Shown here: positions 18,761 to 32,620 of the stretch, in pieces | Numbering within the stretch: the stretch's first letter is position 1 | How the letters are laid out: the number at the start of each line of letters is the position of its first letter | Assembly: GCA_007449985.2 (NCBI GenBank) | Contig: VIIQ02000183.1 | Span: forward strand, 1 to 64,000 | DNA: 64,000 nucleotides | Direction: 5' to 3' | DNA from: Desmodesmus armatus | Taxonomy: Eukaryota; Chlorophyta; Chlorophyceae; Sphaeropleales; Scenedesmaceae | Translations under genes and position numbers: made by a program | The notes under the pieces: generated by a model | The model's database searches: none | The model's input: only the letters and a program-made list of their open reading frames with translations | Told to the model about the DNA's origin: nothing

Positions 18761-20184
18761 ACAGTGCTGCAGCTGCTGTGAACAGTGCACGCTGTGTTCT
18801 GTGCAGAGAGGCAGCTGTGTGTTCTTTCGGTGTTGTGTTAACGGCATGCTGGAGGACAGGAATGGACTGATTCTGCAGCAATAGACTGAGGCCCTCATAC
18901 CCTTGAAGTAGAAGGGGTGGGCTGTGCGGTGCATGACAGGCACTGGGGTGGGGTGCTGGGTTTGTGAGGTGTGCTTACTAAGCACACAAGTAGTACTTGT
19001 GCTGTGCTGTCCATGATTTTTTGGTACTGTCCCAGCCCTGCTGTTATTGTGGGGGACTGCTGTGTACTGCAGCGATACAAGCATTCAGTAGCACACAGTT
19101 CAACATGAATCTACTGCCAGTAAGTGGGTTGCTGGCTGCCAGGCACCCATCATCCTTCATCTATGAGCTTTCTTTGCTTCAATTGGTTTGATACTTGGTC
19201 AAGCTGGCATCACTTACGCATGCCAATGCCACACCACCCTCTGCAGGCCTCACTGGCACAGCTGAGCGCACTTGCCCTGTTATCAGGCAGCTAGTCTGGG
19301 TTGTATCTTCCAAGCTGCAGCAGCTGTGGGCTTTTGTGGGTCGTGTTGAGTGTCAGGGGTGGAGCTGACAACAGCAGTACAGGTGCTGCTGTTTTGGATT
19401 GTGATTCCTTCTTGTGGTGACACACCTTGTCAAGACATGGCAAGGGTGGCCATGCTGCGCTGGCTTGTGCTGTGGTGTCGCATGTGGAAGCTGACTTGAG
19501 TGTAGAATCTTACATGCTGAAATCGTCGCAACACCTGCAGACTTGGCTCTTGTTCACCAGCTGTGCATATGTGCCATGCTGCCGTTGCCGTCATCTTGAA
19601 CCTTTGAACAGAAAGATAAACGGCACCACCATGATAGCAGCAGCATGCACACACAACGCAGGAAAATGGCTGCTGCAGGAGGCCTCACAGTACCCTACTG
19701 TGATGCGCTATGCAGTGTTATGCCGCCCAGGACAAAGGACCCATGAACAGACCCAGAGAAGCTGCAGCAGGTATTATAGAAGCTTGGAGGGGGTGGAGCT
19801 CAGACGGACGTGCGCGTCATACGGGTGGCGGTGGTGGAAGAGCAAATGTGTTATATTTGCAAGAAAATGTGCATCCTACATCCGAGCCATGATGGTTCCA
19901 TGATAGACCTTTATGAGTAGTCAGCAACCCATTCCTGTGGAGAACGAACTGTCAAATGGAAAAGTGAGAGCGGACCATGAACCTAGATGCATCTGATTGA
20001 TTAACACCATTTGCTGACCCTCAAAATGTGTTTGTTTCCCTGTCCCTTTCTGCCATCCATATAACCTCTGGACCTGCATTCTCTAGACATATACCCCAAT
20101 GCTCATCAAATGCATGAGACGCGCCAAACTTTACAAGTTGTAAGGTTGAGCAGAGCTCATATGGCGTATGTGTCGTGCAGCCAA
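18761..20184. other. Intergenic / 3' flank, no gene recognised
   Basis: Begins with the 3' UTR of the dehydratase gene. No volvocine-type TGTAA polyadenylation word is obvious just after the stop. Frames up to 158 codons (for example 19427-19903) have no family motif, and their composition matches surrounding noncoding DNA. Confidence 0.5.
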
Positions 20185-20185
20185 A

Positions 20186-20265
20186 GGCGTGCCGTTACAG
20201 TTACATGTTTACATTTCGCGTCATTACAGTGTATATTACATGTAACTTACATAGCTATCTACAGT
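20186..20265 (+). mobile_element. Left-end fragment of a hAT-type MITE (58.6-kb family)
   Basis: GTGCCGTTACAGTTACA followed by TTACATT, CGTCATTACAGTGTA and ATTACATGTAA matches the left 80 bp of the complete element at 58580-58965. The outer CAGGGG is worn and the right half is missing. It directly precedes a LINE 3' end. Confidence 0.55.
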
Positions 20266-20269
20266 GTGT

Positions 20270-20400
20270 AACTGTTGCTGTTATATGTTGTTGTTACATG
20301 GTTCAGGCTGAGCCTGAACACCCCGTAGGCAGGGGTGGTATCATTGATACTCCTGCCCGTAGGGCACCAATGAGGCTCATGGCTGAGTTAAGCTTGGCTG
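20270..20400 (-). mobile_element. 3' end of a non-LTR retrotransposon (LINE)
   Basis: On the minus strand this reads ATGAGCCTCATTGGTGCCC, then GTGTTCAGGCTCAGCCTGAA and CCATGTAACAACAAC, ending in a CAACAG-rich tail. The same terminal block is found at 50612-50690, where it follows a LINE CCHC domain, so this is the extreme 3' end of the same family. The translated tail also shares LPTGCSGSA. The 5' side is cut off where satellite B begins. Confidence 0.6.
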
Positions 20401-20409
20401 AATGGCAGA

Positions 20410-23400
20410 CTGCTGGTACTAACAGACAGTGAGACAGACTTGCAGTCACCCAACTCCCCCCCTCCCTATGCACCCCCATATGCCCCGCATTCGCCTCCAC
20501 CAGCATCATACACACCAAAACCACACTTTATAGCAACTACAAGAGCCTGTGAGAGAATGCATAGCATACATCCCCTCCAGGCAAAATTCCACATGTGAGT
20601 TTACGCTTGGGACAGCATTTCACCCCCCCCCCCCTCCCCCCGCGCATGCCCAGGTTGAGCGCCACCAAAGTAGTAGCAAATACCAGCACCACCATGGTTC
20701 CTATGTGGCTATATTCAAAACATTTGGCTGAACGGCAGACTGCTTGGTTGAACAGACAGTGAGACAGGCTTGCAGTCACCCATCTCCCCCCCATGCACCC
20801 CCATATGCCCCGTATTGGCCTCCACCAACGTCACACACATCAACACCACACTGTATATCAAACTACTGGAGCTAGTGAGTGATTGCATAGCACACAACCC
20901 CTCCACGCAAATTTGCACTTTGTGATTTTATGCTCGGAATTCCATTTCACCCCCCCCCCCTGCCCCCCATGCCCAGGTTGAGCGCCACCAAAGTCGCCCA
21001 TTTCAGCACCACGATTGTTCCTATGTGGCTGATTGAAAAGATGCTTGGTAGAATGGCAGACTGCTTGTTTGGACAAGGACACAGACGTACAGCCCCCCCC
21101 CCCCATGCACCCCCATATGCCCAGACAGATACTTTGCTGAATGGCAGGCTGCTTGTTTGTAGACATTGACAAAGACTCACAGTCACCCATCTGTCCCCCA
21201 CCCTGCACTCCTAAACGCCCCGCATTCGGCTCCACCAACGTCTCACACATCAACACCACACTTTATATCAAGCTACTGAGCTTGTGAGTGAATCATAGCA
21301 AACACTCTCCATGCAAAATTGCACGATGTGAATGTGTGCTTGGGACAGCATTTTCCACCCCTCGGGGGAGGGCCTCCCCACGCACATGCCCAGGTTCAGC
21401 GCCACCAAAGTCGCCCATATCAGCACCACGATGGTTCTTATGTGGCTGAACAAGACAAAAACTTGGCTGAACGGCAGACTGCTTGGTTGAACAGACAGTG
21501 AGACAGGCTTGCAGTCACCCATCTCCCCCCCATGCACCCCCATATGCCCCGTATTGGCCTCCACCAACGTCACACACATCAACACCACACTGTATATCAA
21601 ACTACTGGAGCTAGTGAGTGATTGCATAGCACACAACCCCTCCACGCAAATTTGCACTTTGTGATTTTATGCTCGGAATTCCATTTCACCCCCCCCCCCC
21701 CTGCCCCCCATGCCCAGGTTGAGCGCCACCAAAGTCGCCCATTTCAGCACCACGATTGTTCCTATGTGGCTGATTGAAAAGATGCTTGGTAGAATGGCAG
21801 ACTGCTTGTTTGGACAATGACACAGACGTACAGCCCCCCCCCCCCCCCCATGCACCCCCATATGCCCAGACAGATACTTTGCTGAATGGCAGGCTGCTTG
21901 TTTGTAGACATTGACAAAGACTCACAGTCACCCATCTGTCCCCCACCCTGCACTCCTATACGCCCCGCGTTCGGCTCCACCAACGTCTCACACATCAACA
22001 CCACACTTTATATCAAGCTACTGAGCTTGTGAGTGAATCATAGCAAACACTCTCCATGCAAAATTGCACGATGTGAATGTGTGCTTGGGACAGCATTTTC
22101 CACCCCTCGGGGAGGGCCTCCCCACGCACATGCCCAGGTTCAGCGCCACCAAAGTCGCCCATATCAGCACCACGATGGTTCTTATGTGGCTGAACAAGAC
22201 AAAAACTTGGCTGAACGGCAGACTGCTTGGTTGAACAGACAGTGAGACAGGCTTGCAGTCACCCATCTCCCCCCCATGCACCCCCATATGCCCCGTATTG
22301 GCCTCCACCAACGTCACACACATCAACACCACACTGTATATCAAACTACTGGAGCTAGTGAGTGATTGCATAGCACACAACCCCTCCACGCAAATTTGCA
22401 CTTTGTGATTTTATGCTCGGAATTCCATTTCACCCCCCCCCCCCCTGCCCCCCATGCCCAGGTTGAGCGCCACCAAAGTCGCCCATTTCAGCACCACGAT
22501 TGTTCCTATGTGGCTGATTGAAAAGATGCTTGGTAGAATGGCAGACTGCTTGTTTGGACAATGACACAGACGTACAGCCCCCCCCCCCCCCCCATGCACC
22601 CCCATATGCCCAGACAGATACTTTGCTGAATGGCAGGCTGCTTGTTTGTAGACATTGACAAAGACTCACAGTCACCCATCTGTCCCCCACCCTGCACTCC
22701 TATACGCCCCGCGTTCGGCTCCACCAACGTCTCACACATCAACACCACACTTTATATCAAGCTACTGAGCTTGTGAGTGAATCATAGCAAACACTCTCCA
22801 TGCAAAATTGCACGATGTGAATGTGTGCTTGGGACAGCATTTTCCACCCCTCGGGGAGGGCCTCCCCACGCACATGCCCAGGTTCAGCGCCACCAAAGTC
22901 GCCCATATCAGCACCACGATGGTTCTTATGTGGCTGAACAAGACAAAAACTTGGCTGAACGGCAGACTGCTTGGTTGAACAGACAGTGAGACAGGCTTGC
23001 AGTCACCCATCTCCCCCCCATGCACCCCCATATGCCCCGTATTGGCCTCCACCAACGTCACACACATCAACACCACACTGTATATCAAACTACTGGAGCT
23101 AGTGAGTGATTGCATAGCACACAACCCCTCCACGCAAATTTGCACTTTGTGATTTTATGCTCGGAATTCCATTTCACCCCCCCCCCCTGCCCCCCATGCC
23201 CAGGTTGAGCGCCACCAAAGTCGCCCATTTCAGCACCACGATTGTTCCTATGTGGCTGATTGAAAAGAGCTTGGTAGAATGGCAGACTGCTTGTTTGGAC
23301 AAGGACACAGACGTACAGCCCCCCCCCCCCTCCCCATGCACCCCCATATGCCCAGACAGATACTTTGCTGAATGGCAGGCTGCTTGTTTGTAGACATTGA

Positions 23401-26400
23401 CAAAGACTCACAGTCACCCATCTGTCCCCCACCCTGCACTCCTATACGCCCCGCGTTCGGCTCCACCAACGTCTCACACATCAACACCACACTTTATATC
23501 AAGCTACTGAGCTTGTGAGTGAATCATAGCAAACACTCTCCATGCAAAATTGCACGATGTGAATGTGTGCTTGGGACAGCATTTTCCACCCCTCGGGGGA
23601 GGGCCTCCCCACGCACATGCCCAGGTTCAGCGCCACCAAAGTCGCCCATATCAGCACCACGATGGTTCTTATGTGGCTGAACAAGACAAAAACTTGGCTG
23701 AACGGCAGACTGCTTGGTTGAACAGACAGTGAGACAGGCTTGCAGTCACCCATCTCCCCCCCATGCACCCCCATATGCCCCGTATTGGCCTCCACCAACG
23801 TCACACACATCAACACCACACTGTATATCAAACTACTGGAGCTAGTGAGTGATTGCATAGCACACAACCCCTCCACGCAAATTTGCACTTTGTGATTTTA
23901 TGCTCGGAATTCCATTTCACCCCCCCCCCCCTGCCCCCCATGCCCAGGTTGAGCGCCACCAAAGTCGCCCATTTCAGCACCACGATTGTTCCTATGTGGC
24001 TGATTGAAAAGAGGCTTGGTAGAATGGCAGACTGCTTGTTTGGACAAGGACACAGACGTACAGCCCCCCCCCCCCCCCCATGCACCCCCATATGCCCAGA
24101 CAGATACTTTGCTGAATGGCAGGCTGCTTGTTTGTAGACATTGACAAAGACTCACAGTCACCCATCTGTCCCCCACCCTGCACTCCTATACGCCCCGCGT
24201 TCGGCTCCACCAACGTCTCACACATCAACACCACACTTTATATCAAGCTACTGAGCTTGTGAGTGAATCATAGCAAACACTCTCCATGCAAAATTGCACG
24301 ATGTGAATGTGTGCTTGGGACAGCATTTTCCACCCCTCGGGGGAGGGCCTCCCCACGCACATGCCCAGGTTCAGCGCCACCAAAGTCGCCCATATCAGCA
24401 CCACGATGGTTCTTATGTGGCTGAACAAGACAAAAACTTGGCTGAACGGCAGACTGCTTGGTTGAACAGACAGTGAGACAGGCTTGCAGTCACCCATCTC
24501 CCCCCCATGCACCCCCATATGCCCCGTATTGGCCTCCACCAACGTCACACACATCAACACCACACTGTATATCAAACTACTGGAGCTAGTGAGTGATTGC
24601 ATAGCACACAACCCCTCCACGCAAATTTGCACTTTGTGATTTTATGCTCGGAATTCCATTTCACCCCCCCCCCCCTGCCCCCCATGCCCAGGTTGAGCGC
24701 CACCAAAGTCGCCCATTTCAGCACCACGATTGTTCCTATGTGGCTGATTGAAAAGAGGCTTGGTAGAATGGCAGACTGCTTGTTTGGACAAGGACACAGA
24801 CGTACAGCCCCCCCCCCCCCCCCATGCACCCCCATATGCCCAGACAGATACTTTGCTGAATGGCAGGCTGCTTGTTTGTAGACATTGACAAAGACTCACA
24901 GTCACCCATCTGTCCCCCACCCTGCACTCCTATACGCCCCGCGTTCGGCTCCACCAACGTCTCACACATCAACACCACACTTTATATCAAGCTACTGAGC
25001 TTGTGAGTGAATCATAGCAAACACTCTCCATGCAAAATTGCACGATGTGAATGTGTGCTTGGGACAGCATTTTCCACCCCTCGGGGGAGGGCCTCCCCAC
25101 GCACATGCCCAGGTTCAGCGCCACCAAAGTCGCCCATATCAGCACCACGATGGTTCTTATGTGGCTGAACAAGACAAAAACTTGGCTGAACGGCAGACTG
25201 CTTGGTTGAACAGACAGTGAGACAGGCTTGCAGTCACCCATCTCCCCCCCATGCACCCCCATATGCCCCGTATTGGCCTCCACCAACGTCACACACATCA
25301 ACACCACACTGTATATCAAACTACTGGAGCTAGTGAGTGATTGCATAGCACACAACCCCTCCACGCAAATTTGCACTTTGTGATTTTATGCTCGGAATTC
25401 CATTTCACCCCCCCCCCCCTGCCCCCCATGCCCAGGTTGAGCGCCACCAAAGTCGCCCATTTCAGCACCACGATTGTTCCTATGTGGCTGATTGAAAAGA
25501 GGCTTGGTAGAATGGCAGACTGCTTGTTTGGACAAGGACACAGACGTACAGCCCCCCCCCCCCCCCCATGCACCCCCATATGCCCAGACAGATACTTTGC
25601 TGAATGGCAGGCTGCTTGTTTGTAGACATTGACAAAGACTCACAGTCACCCATCTGTCCCCCACCCTGCACTCCTATACGCCCCGCGTTCGGCTCCACCA
25701 ACGTCTCACACATCAACACCACACTTTATATCAAGCTACTGAGCTTGTGAGTGAATCATAGCAAACACTCTCCATGCAAAATTGCACGATGTGAATGTGT
25801 GCTTGGGACAGCATTTTCCACCCCTCGGGGGAGGGCCTCCCCACGCACATGCCCAGGTTCAGCGCCACCAAAGTCGCCCATATCAGCACCACGATGGTTC
25901 TTATGTGGCTGAACAAGACAAAAACTTGGCTGAACGGCAGACTGCTTGGTTGAACAGACAGTGAGACAGGCTTGCAGTCACCCATCTCCCCCCCATGCAC
26001 CCCCATATGCCCCGTATTGGCCTCCACCAACGTCACACACATCAACACCACACTGTATATCAAACTACTGGAGCTAGTGAGTGATTGCATAGCACACAAC
26101 CCCTCCACGCAAATTTGCACTTTGTGATTTTATGCTCGGAATTCCATTTCACCCCCCCCCCCTGCCCCCCATGCCCAGGTTGAGCGCCACCAAAGTCGCC
26201 CATTTCAGCACCACGATTGTTCCTATGTGGCTGATTGAAAAGAGGCTTGGTAGAATGGCAGACTGCTTGTTTGGACAAGGACACAGACGTACAGCCCCCC
26301 CCCCCCCCCCATGCACCCCCATATGCCCAGACAGATACTTTGCTGAATGGCAGGCTGCTTGTTTGTAGACATTGACAAAGACTCACAGTCACCCATCTGT

Positions 26401-29400
26401 CCCCCACCCTGCACTCCTATACGCCCCGCGTTCGGCTCCACCAACGTCTCACACATCAACACCACACTTTATATCAAGCTACTGAGCTTGTGAGTGAATC
26501 ATAGCAAACACTCTCCATGCAAAATTGCACGATGTGAATGTGTGCTTGGGACAGCATTTTCCACCCCTCGGGGGAGGGCCTCCCCACGCACATGCCCAGG
26601 TTCAGCGCCACCAAAGTCGCCCATATCAGCACCACGATGGTTCTTATGTGGCTGAACAAGACAAAAACTTGGCTGAACGGCAGACTGCTTGGTTGAACAG
26701 ACAGTGAGACAGGCTTGCAGTCACCCATCTCCCCCCCATGCACCCCCATATGCCCCGTATTGGCCTCCACCAACGTCACACACATCAACACCACACTGTA
26801 TATCAAACTACTGGAGCTAGTGAGTGATTGCATAGCACACAACCCCTCCACGCAAATTTGCACTTTGTGATTTTATGCTCGGAATTCCATTTCACCCCCC
26901 CCCCCCTGCCCCCCATGCCCAGGTTGAGCGCCACCAAAGTCGCCCATTTCAGCACCACGATTGTTCCTATGTGGCTGATTGAAAAGAGGCTTGGTAGAAT
27001 GGCAGACTGCTTGTTTGGACAATGACACAGACGTACAGCCCCCCCCCCCCCCCATGCACCCCCATATGCCCAGACAGATACTTTGCTGAATGGCAGGCTG
27101 CTTGTTTGTAGACATTGACAAAGACTCACAGTCACCCATCTGTCCCCCACCCTGCACTCCTATACGCCCCGCGTTCGGCTCCACCAACGTCTCACACATC
27201 AACACCACACTTTATATCAAGCTACTGAGCTTGTGAGTGAATCATAGCAAACACTCTCCATGCAAAATTGCACGATGTGAATGTGTGCTTGGGACAGCAT
27301 TTTCCACCCCTCGGGGGAGGGCCTCCCCACGCACATGCCCAGGTTCAGCGCCACCAAAGTCGCCCATATCAGCACCACGATGGTTCTTATGTGGCTGAAC
27401 AAGACAAAAACTTGGCTGAACGGCAGACTGCTTGGTTGAACAGACAGTGAGACAGGCTTGCAGTCACCCATCTCCCCCCCATGCACCCCCATATGCCCCG
27501 TATTGGCCTCCACCAACGTCACACACATCAACACCACACTGTATATCAAACTACTGGAGTTAGTGAGTGATTGCATAGCACACAACCCCTCCACGCAAAT
27601 TTGCACTTTGTGATTTTATGCTCGGAATTCCATTTCACCCCCCCCCCCCTGCCCCCCATGCCCAGGTTGAGCGCCACCAAAGTCGCCCATTTCAGCACCA
27701 CGATTGTTCCTATGTGGCTGATTGAAAAGAGGCTTGGTAGAATGGCAGACTGCTTGTTTGGACAAGGACACAGACGTACAGCCCCCCCCCCCCCCCCATG
27801 CACCCCCATATGCCCAGACAGATACTTTGCTGAATGGCAGGCTGCTTGTTTGTAGACATTGACAAAGACTCACAGTCACCCATCTGTCCCCCACCCTGCA
27901 CTCCTATACGCCCCGCGTTCGGCTCCACCAACGTCTCACACATCAACACCACACTTTATATCAAGCTACTGAGCTTGTGAGTGAATCATAGCAAACACTC
28001 TCCATGCAAAATTGCACGATGTGAATGTGTGCTTGGGACAGCATTTTCCACCCCTCGGGGGAGGGCCTCCCCACGCACATGCCCAGGTTCAGCGCCACCA
28101 AAGTCGCCCATATCAGCACCACGATGGTTCTTATGTGGCTGAACAAGACAAAAACTTGGCTGAACGGCAGACTGCTTGGTTGAACAGACAGTGAGACAGG
28201 CTTGCAGTCACCCATCTCCCCCCCATGCACCCCCATATGCCCCGTATTGGCCTCCACCAACGTCACACACATCAACACCACACTGTATATCAAACTACTG
28301 GAGCTAGTGAGTGATTGCATAGCACACAACCCCTCCACGCAAATTTGCACTTTGTGATTTTATGCTCGGAATTCCATTTCACCCCCCCCCCCCTGCCCCC
28401 CATGCCCAGGTTGAGCGCCACCAAAGTCGCCCATTTCAGCACCACGATTGTTCCTATGTGGCTGATTGAAAAGAGGCTTGGTAGAATGGCAGACTGCTTG
28501 TTTGGACAATGACACAGACGTACAGCCCCCCCCCCCCCCCTCCCCATGCACCCCCATATGCCCAGACAGATACTTTGCTGAATGGCAGGCTGCTTGTTTG
28601 TAGACATTGACAAAGACTCACAGTCACCCATCTGTCCCCCACCCTGCACTCCTATACGCCCCGCGTTCGGCTCCACCAACGTCTCACACATCAACACCAC
28701 ACTTTATATCAAGCTACTGAGCTTGTGAGTGAATCATAGCAAACACTCTCCATGCAAAATTGCACGATGTGAATGTGTGCTTGGGACAGCATTTTCCACC
28801 CCTCGGGGGAGGGCCTCCCCACGCACATGCCCAGGTTCAGCGCCACCAAAGTCGCCCATATCAGCACCACGATGGTTCTTATGTGGCTGAACAAGACAAA
28901 AACTTGGCTGAACGGCAGACTGCTTGGTTGAACAGACAGTGAGACAGGCTTGCAGTCACCCATCTCCCCCCCCATGCACCCCCATATGCCCCGTATTGGC
29001 CTCCACCAACGTCACACACATCAACACCACACTGTATATCAAACTACTGGAGTTTGTGAGTGATTGCATAGCACACAACCCCTCCACGCAAATTTGCACT
29101 TTGTGATTTTATGCTCGGAATTCCATTTCACCCCCCCCCCCCTGCCCCCCATGCCCAGGTTGAGCGCCACCAAAGTCGCCCATTTCAGCACCACGATTGT
29201 TCCTATGTGGCTGATTGAAAAGAGGCTTGGTAGAATGGCAGACTGCTTGTTTGGACAATGACACAGACGTACAGCCCCCCCCCCCCCCATGCACCCCCAT
29301 ATGCCCAGACAGATACTTTGCTGAATGGCAGGCTGCTTGTTTGTAGACATTGACAAAGACTCACAGTCACCCATCTGTCCCCCACCCTGCACTCCTATAC

Positions 29401-32400
29401 GCCCCGCGTTCGGCTCCACCAACGTCTCACACATCAACACCACACTTTATATCAAGCTACTGAGCTTGTGAGTGAATCATAGCAAACACTCTCCATGCAA
29501 AATTGCACGATGTGAATGTGTGCTTGGGACAGCATTTTCCACCCCTCGGGGGAGGGCCTCCCCACGCACATGCCCAGGTTCAGCGCCACCAAAGTCGCCC
29601 ATATCAGCACCACGATGGTTCTTATGTGGCTGAACAAGACAAAAACTTGGCTGAACGGCAGACTGCTTGGTTGAACAGACAGTGAGACAGGCTTGCAGTC
29701 ACCCATCTCCCCCCCATGCACCCCCATATGCCCCGTATTGGCCTCCACCAACGTCACACACATCAACACCACACTGTATATCAAACTACTGGAGCTAGTG
29801 AGTGATTGCATAGCACACAACCCCTCCACGCAAATTTGCACTTTGTGATTTTATGCTCGGAATTCCATTTCACCCCCCCCCCCTGCCCCCCATGCCCAGG
29901 TTGAGCGCCACCAAAGTCGCCCATTTCAGCACCACGATTGTTCCTATGTGGCTGATTGAAAAGAGGCTTGGTAGAATGGCAGACTGCTTGTTTGGACAAG
30001 GACACAGACGTACAGCCCCCCCCCCCCCCATGCACCCCCATATGCCCAGACAGATACTTTGCTGAATGGCAGGCTGCTTGTTTGTAGACATTGACAAAGA
30101 CTCACAGTCACCCATCTGTCCCCCACCCTGCACTCCTATACGCCCCGCGTTCGGCTCCACCAACGTCTCACACATCAACACCACACTTTATATCAAGCTA
30201 CTGAGCTTGTGAGTGAATCATAGCAAACACTCTCCATGCAAAATTGCACGATGTGAATGTGTGCTTGGGACAGCATTTTCCACCCCTCGGGGGAGGGCCT
30301 CCCCACGCACATGCCCAGGTTCAGCGCCACCAAAGTCGCCCATATCAGCACCACGATGGTTCTTATGTGGCTGAACAAGACAAAAACTTGGCTGAACGGC
30401 AGACTGCTTGGTTGAACAGACAGTGAGACAGGCTTGCAGTCACCCATCTCCCCCCCATGCACCCCCATATGCCCCGTATTGGCCTCCACCAACGTCACAC
30501 ACATCAACACCACACTGTATATCAAACTACTGGAGTTTGTGAGTGATTGCATAGCACACAACCCCTCCACGCAAATTTGCACTTTGTGATTTTATGCTCG
30601 GAATTCCATTTCACCCCCCCCCCCCCTGCCCCCCATGCCCAGGTTGAGCGCCACCAAAGTCGCCCATTTCAGCACCACGATTGTTCCTATGTGGCTGATT
30701 GAAAAGAGGCTTGGTAGAATGGCAGACTGCTTGTTTGGACAAGGACACAGACGTACAGCCCCCCCCCCCCCCCCATGCACCCCCATATGCCCAGACAGAT
30801 ACTTTGCTGAATGGCAGGCTGCTTGTTTGTAGACATTGACAAAGACTCACAGTCACCCATCTGTCCCCCACCCTGCACTCCTAAACGCCCCGCGTTCGGC
30901 TCCACCAACGTCTCACACATCAACACCACACTTTATATCAAGCTACTGAGCTTGTGAGTGAATCATAGCAAACACTCTCCATGCAAAATTGCACGATGTG
31001 AATGTGTGCTTGGGACAGTATTTTCCACCCCTCGGGGGAGGGCCTCCCCACGCACATGCCCAGGTTCAGCGCCACCAAAGTCGCCCATATCAGCACCACG
31101 ATGGTTCTTATGTGGCTGAACAAGACAAAAACTTGGCTGAACGGCAGACTGCTTGGTTGAACAGACAGTGAGACAGGCTTGCAGTCACCCATCTCCCCCC
31201 CATGCACCCCCATATGCCCCGTAATGGCCTCCACCAACGTCACACACATCAACACCACACTGTATATCAAACTACTGGAGCTAGTGAGTGATTGCATAGC
31301 ACACAACCCCTCCACGCAAATTTGCACTTTGTGATTTTATGCTCGGAATTCCATTTCACCCCCCCCCCCCCCCCCCATGCCCAGGTTGAGCGCCACCAAA
31401 GTCGCCCATTTCAGCACCACGATTGTTCCTATGTGGCTGATTGAAAAGAGGCTTGGTAGAATGGCAGACTGCTTGTTTGGACAAGGACACAGACGTACAC
31501 CCCCCCCCCTCCCCATGCACCCCCATATGCCCAGACTTTGCTGAATGGCAGGCTGCTTGTTTTTAGACATTGACACAGACTCACAGTCACCCATCTGCCC
31601 CCCACCCTGCACTCCTATACGCCCTGCGTTCGGCTCCACCAACGTCTCACACATCAACACCACACTTTATATCAAGCTACTGAGCTTGTGAGTGAATCAT
31701 AGCAAACACTCTCCATGCAAAATTGCACGATGTGAATGTGTGCTTGGGACAGCATTTTCCACCCCTCGGGGGAGGGCCTCCCCACGCACATGCCCAGGTT
31801 CAGCGCCACCAAAGTCACCCATATCAGCACCACGATGGTTCTTATGTGGCTGAACAAGACAAAAACTTGGCTGAACGGCAGACTGCTTGGTTGAACAGAC
31901 AGTGAGACAGGCTTGCAGTCACCCATCTCCCCCCCATGCACCCCCATATGCCCCGTATTGGCCTCCACCAACGTCACACACATCAACACCACACTGTATA
32001 TCAAACTACTGGAGTTTGTGAGTGATTGCATAGCACACAACCCCTCCACGCAAATTTGCACTTTGTGATTTTATGCTCGGAATTCCATTTCACCCCCCCC
32101 CCCTGCCCCCCATGCCCAGGTTGAGCGCCACCAAAGTCGCCCATTTCAGCACCACGATTGTTTCTATGTGGCTGATTGAAAAGAGGCTTGGTAGAATGGC
32201 AGACTGCTTGTTTGGACAATGACACAGACGTACAGCCCCCCCCCTCCCCATGCACCCCCATATATTTTACAACACAACATACATCATCTTACTGGAGGCC
32301 GTGAGTGAATGCATAGCACACACCTCTACACGCAAAATTGCACGATGTGGTTTTACGCTTGGGACAGCATTGCACCCCCCCCCCCTGACGCTCGCCCAGC

Positions 32401-32620
32401 GCCACCAAATTTGCCCATGTCATCACCATGGTAGGTCCTATGTGGCTGAAGAAATTGAACTCTTGCATACCCAAACAGGTACTTGGTGAATGGCAGACTG
32501 CTTGTTTGGACATTGAGACAGGCTAACAGTCACCAACTTCCCCCCCCCCCCCGCACACCCCCATATGCCCCGCAGTCAGGTTCACAAAAGTCTCGCACAT
32601 CAACACGACACTATACTAGC
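20410..32620 (+). repeat. Satellite array B (744-bp unit, about 16 copies)
   Basis: Equivalent points at 20918, 21657, 22401, 23145, 23888, 24632, 25376, 26120, 26863, 27606, 28350, 29841, 30582, 31327 and 32061 give a 734-745 bp period, nearly always 743-744. Each unit has two related halves. Each half starts with a monomer homologous to satellite A (CTCCACCAACGTC, ACACATCAACACCACAC, TATATCAA, CTAGTGAGTG or TTGTGAGTG), then a CCCAGGTTNAGCGCCACCA block and a GGCAGACTGCTTG block, separated by poly-C. Copies differ mainly in poly-C length. The first and last few hundred bases are divergent edge monomers. Repeating 60-136-codon frames on both strands are shadows of the unit. Confidence 0.96.

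Noticed and set aside
20410..32620. Repeated 129-codon minus-strand frame recurring every 744 bp, which looks like a multigene array
   Set aside because: Frames exist on both strands in the same unit, begin and end at poly-C runs, have no domain, and change frame with poly-C length; satellite shadow.
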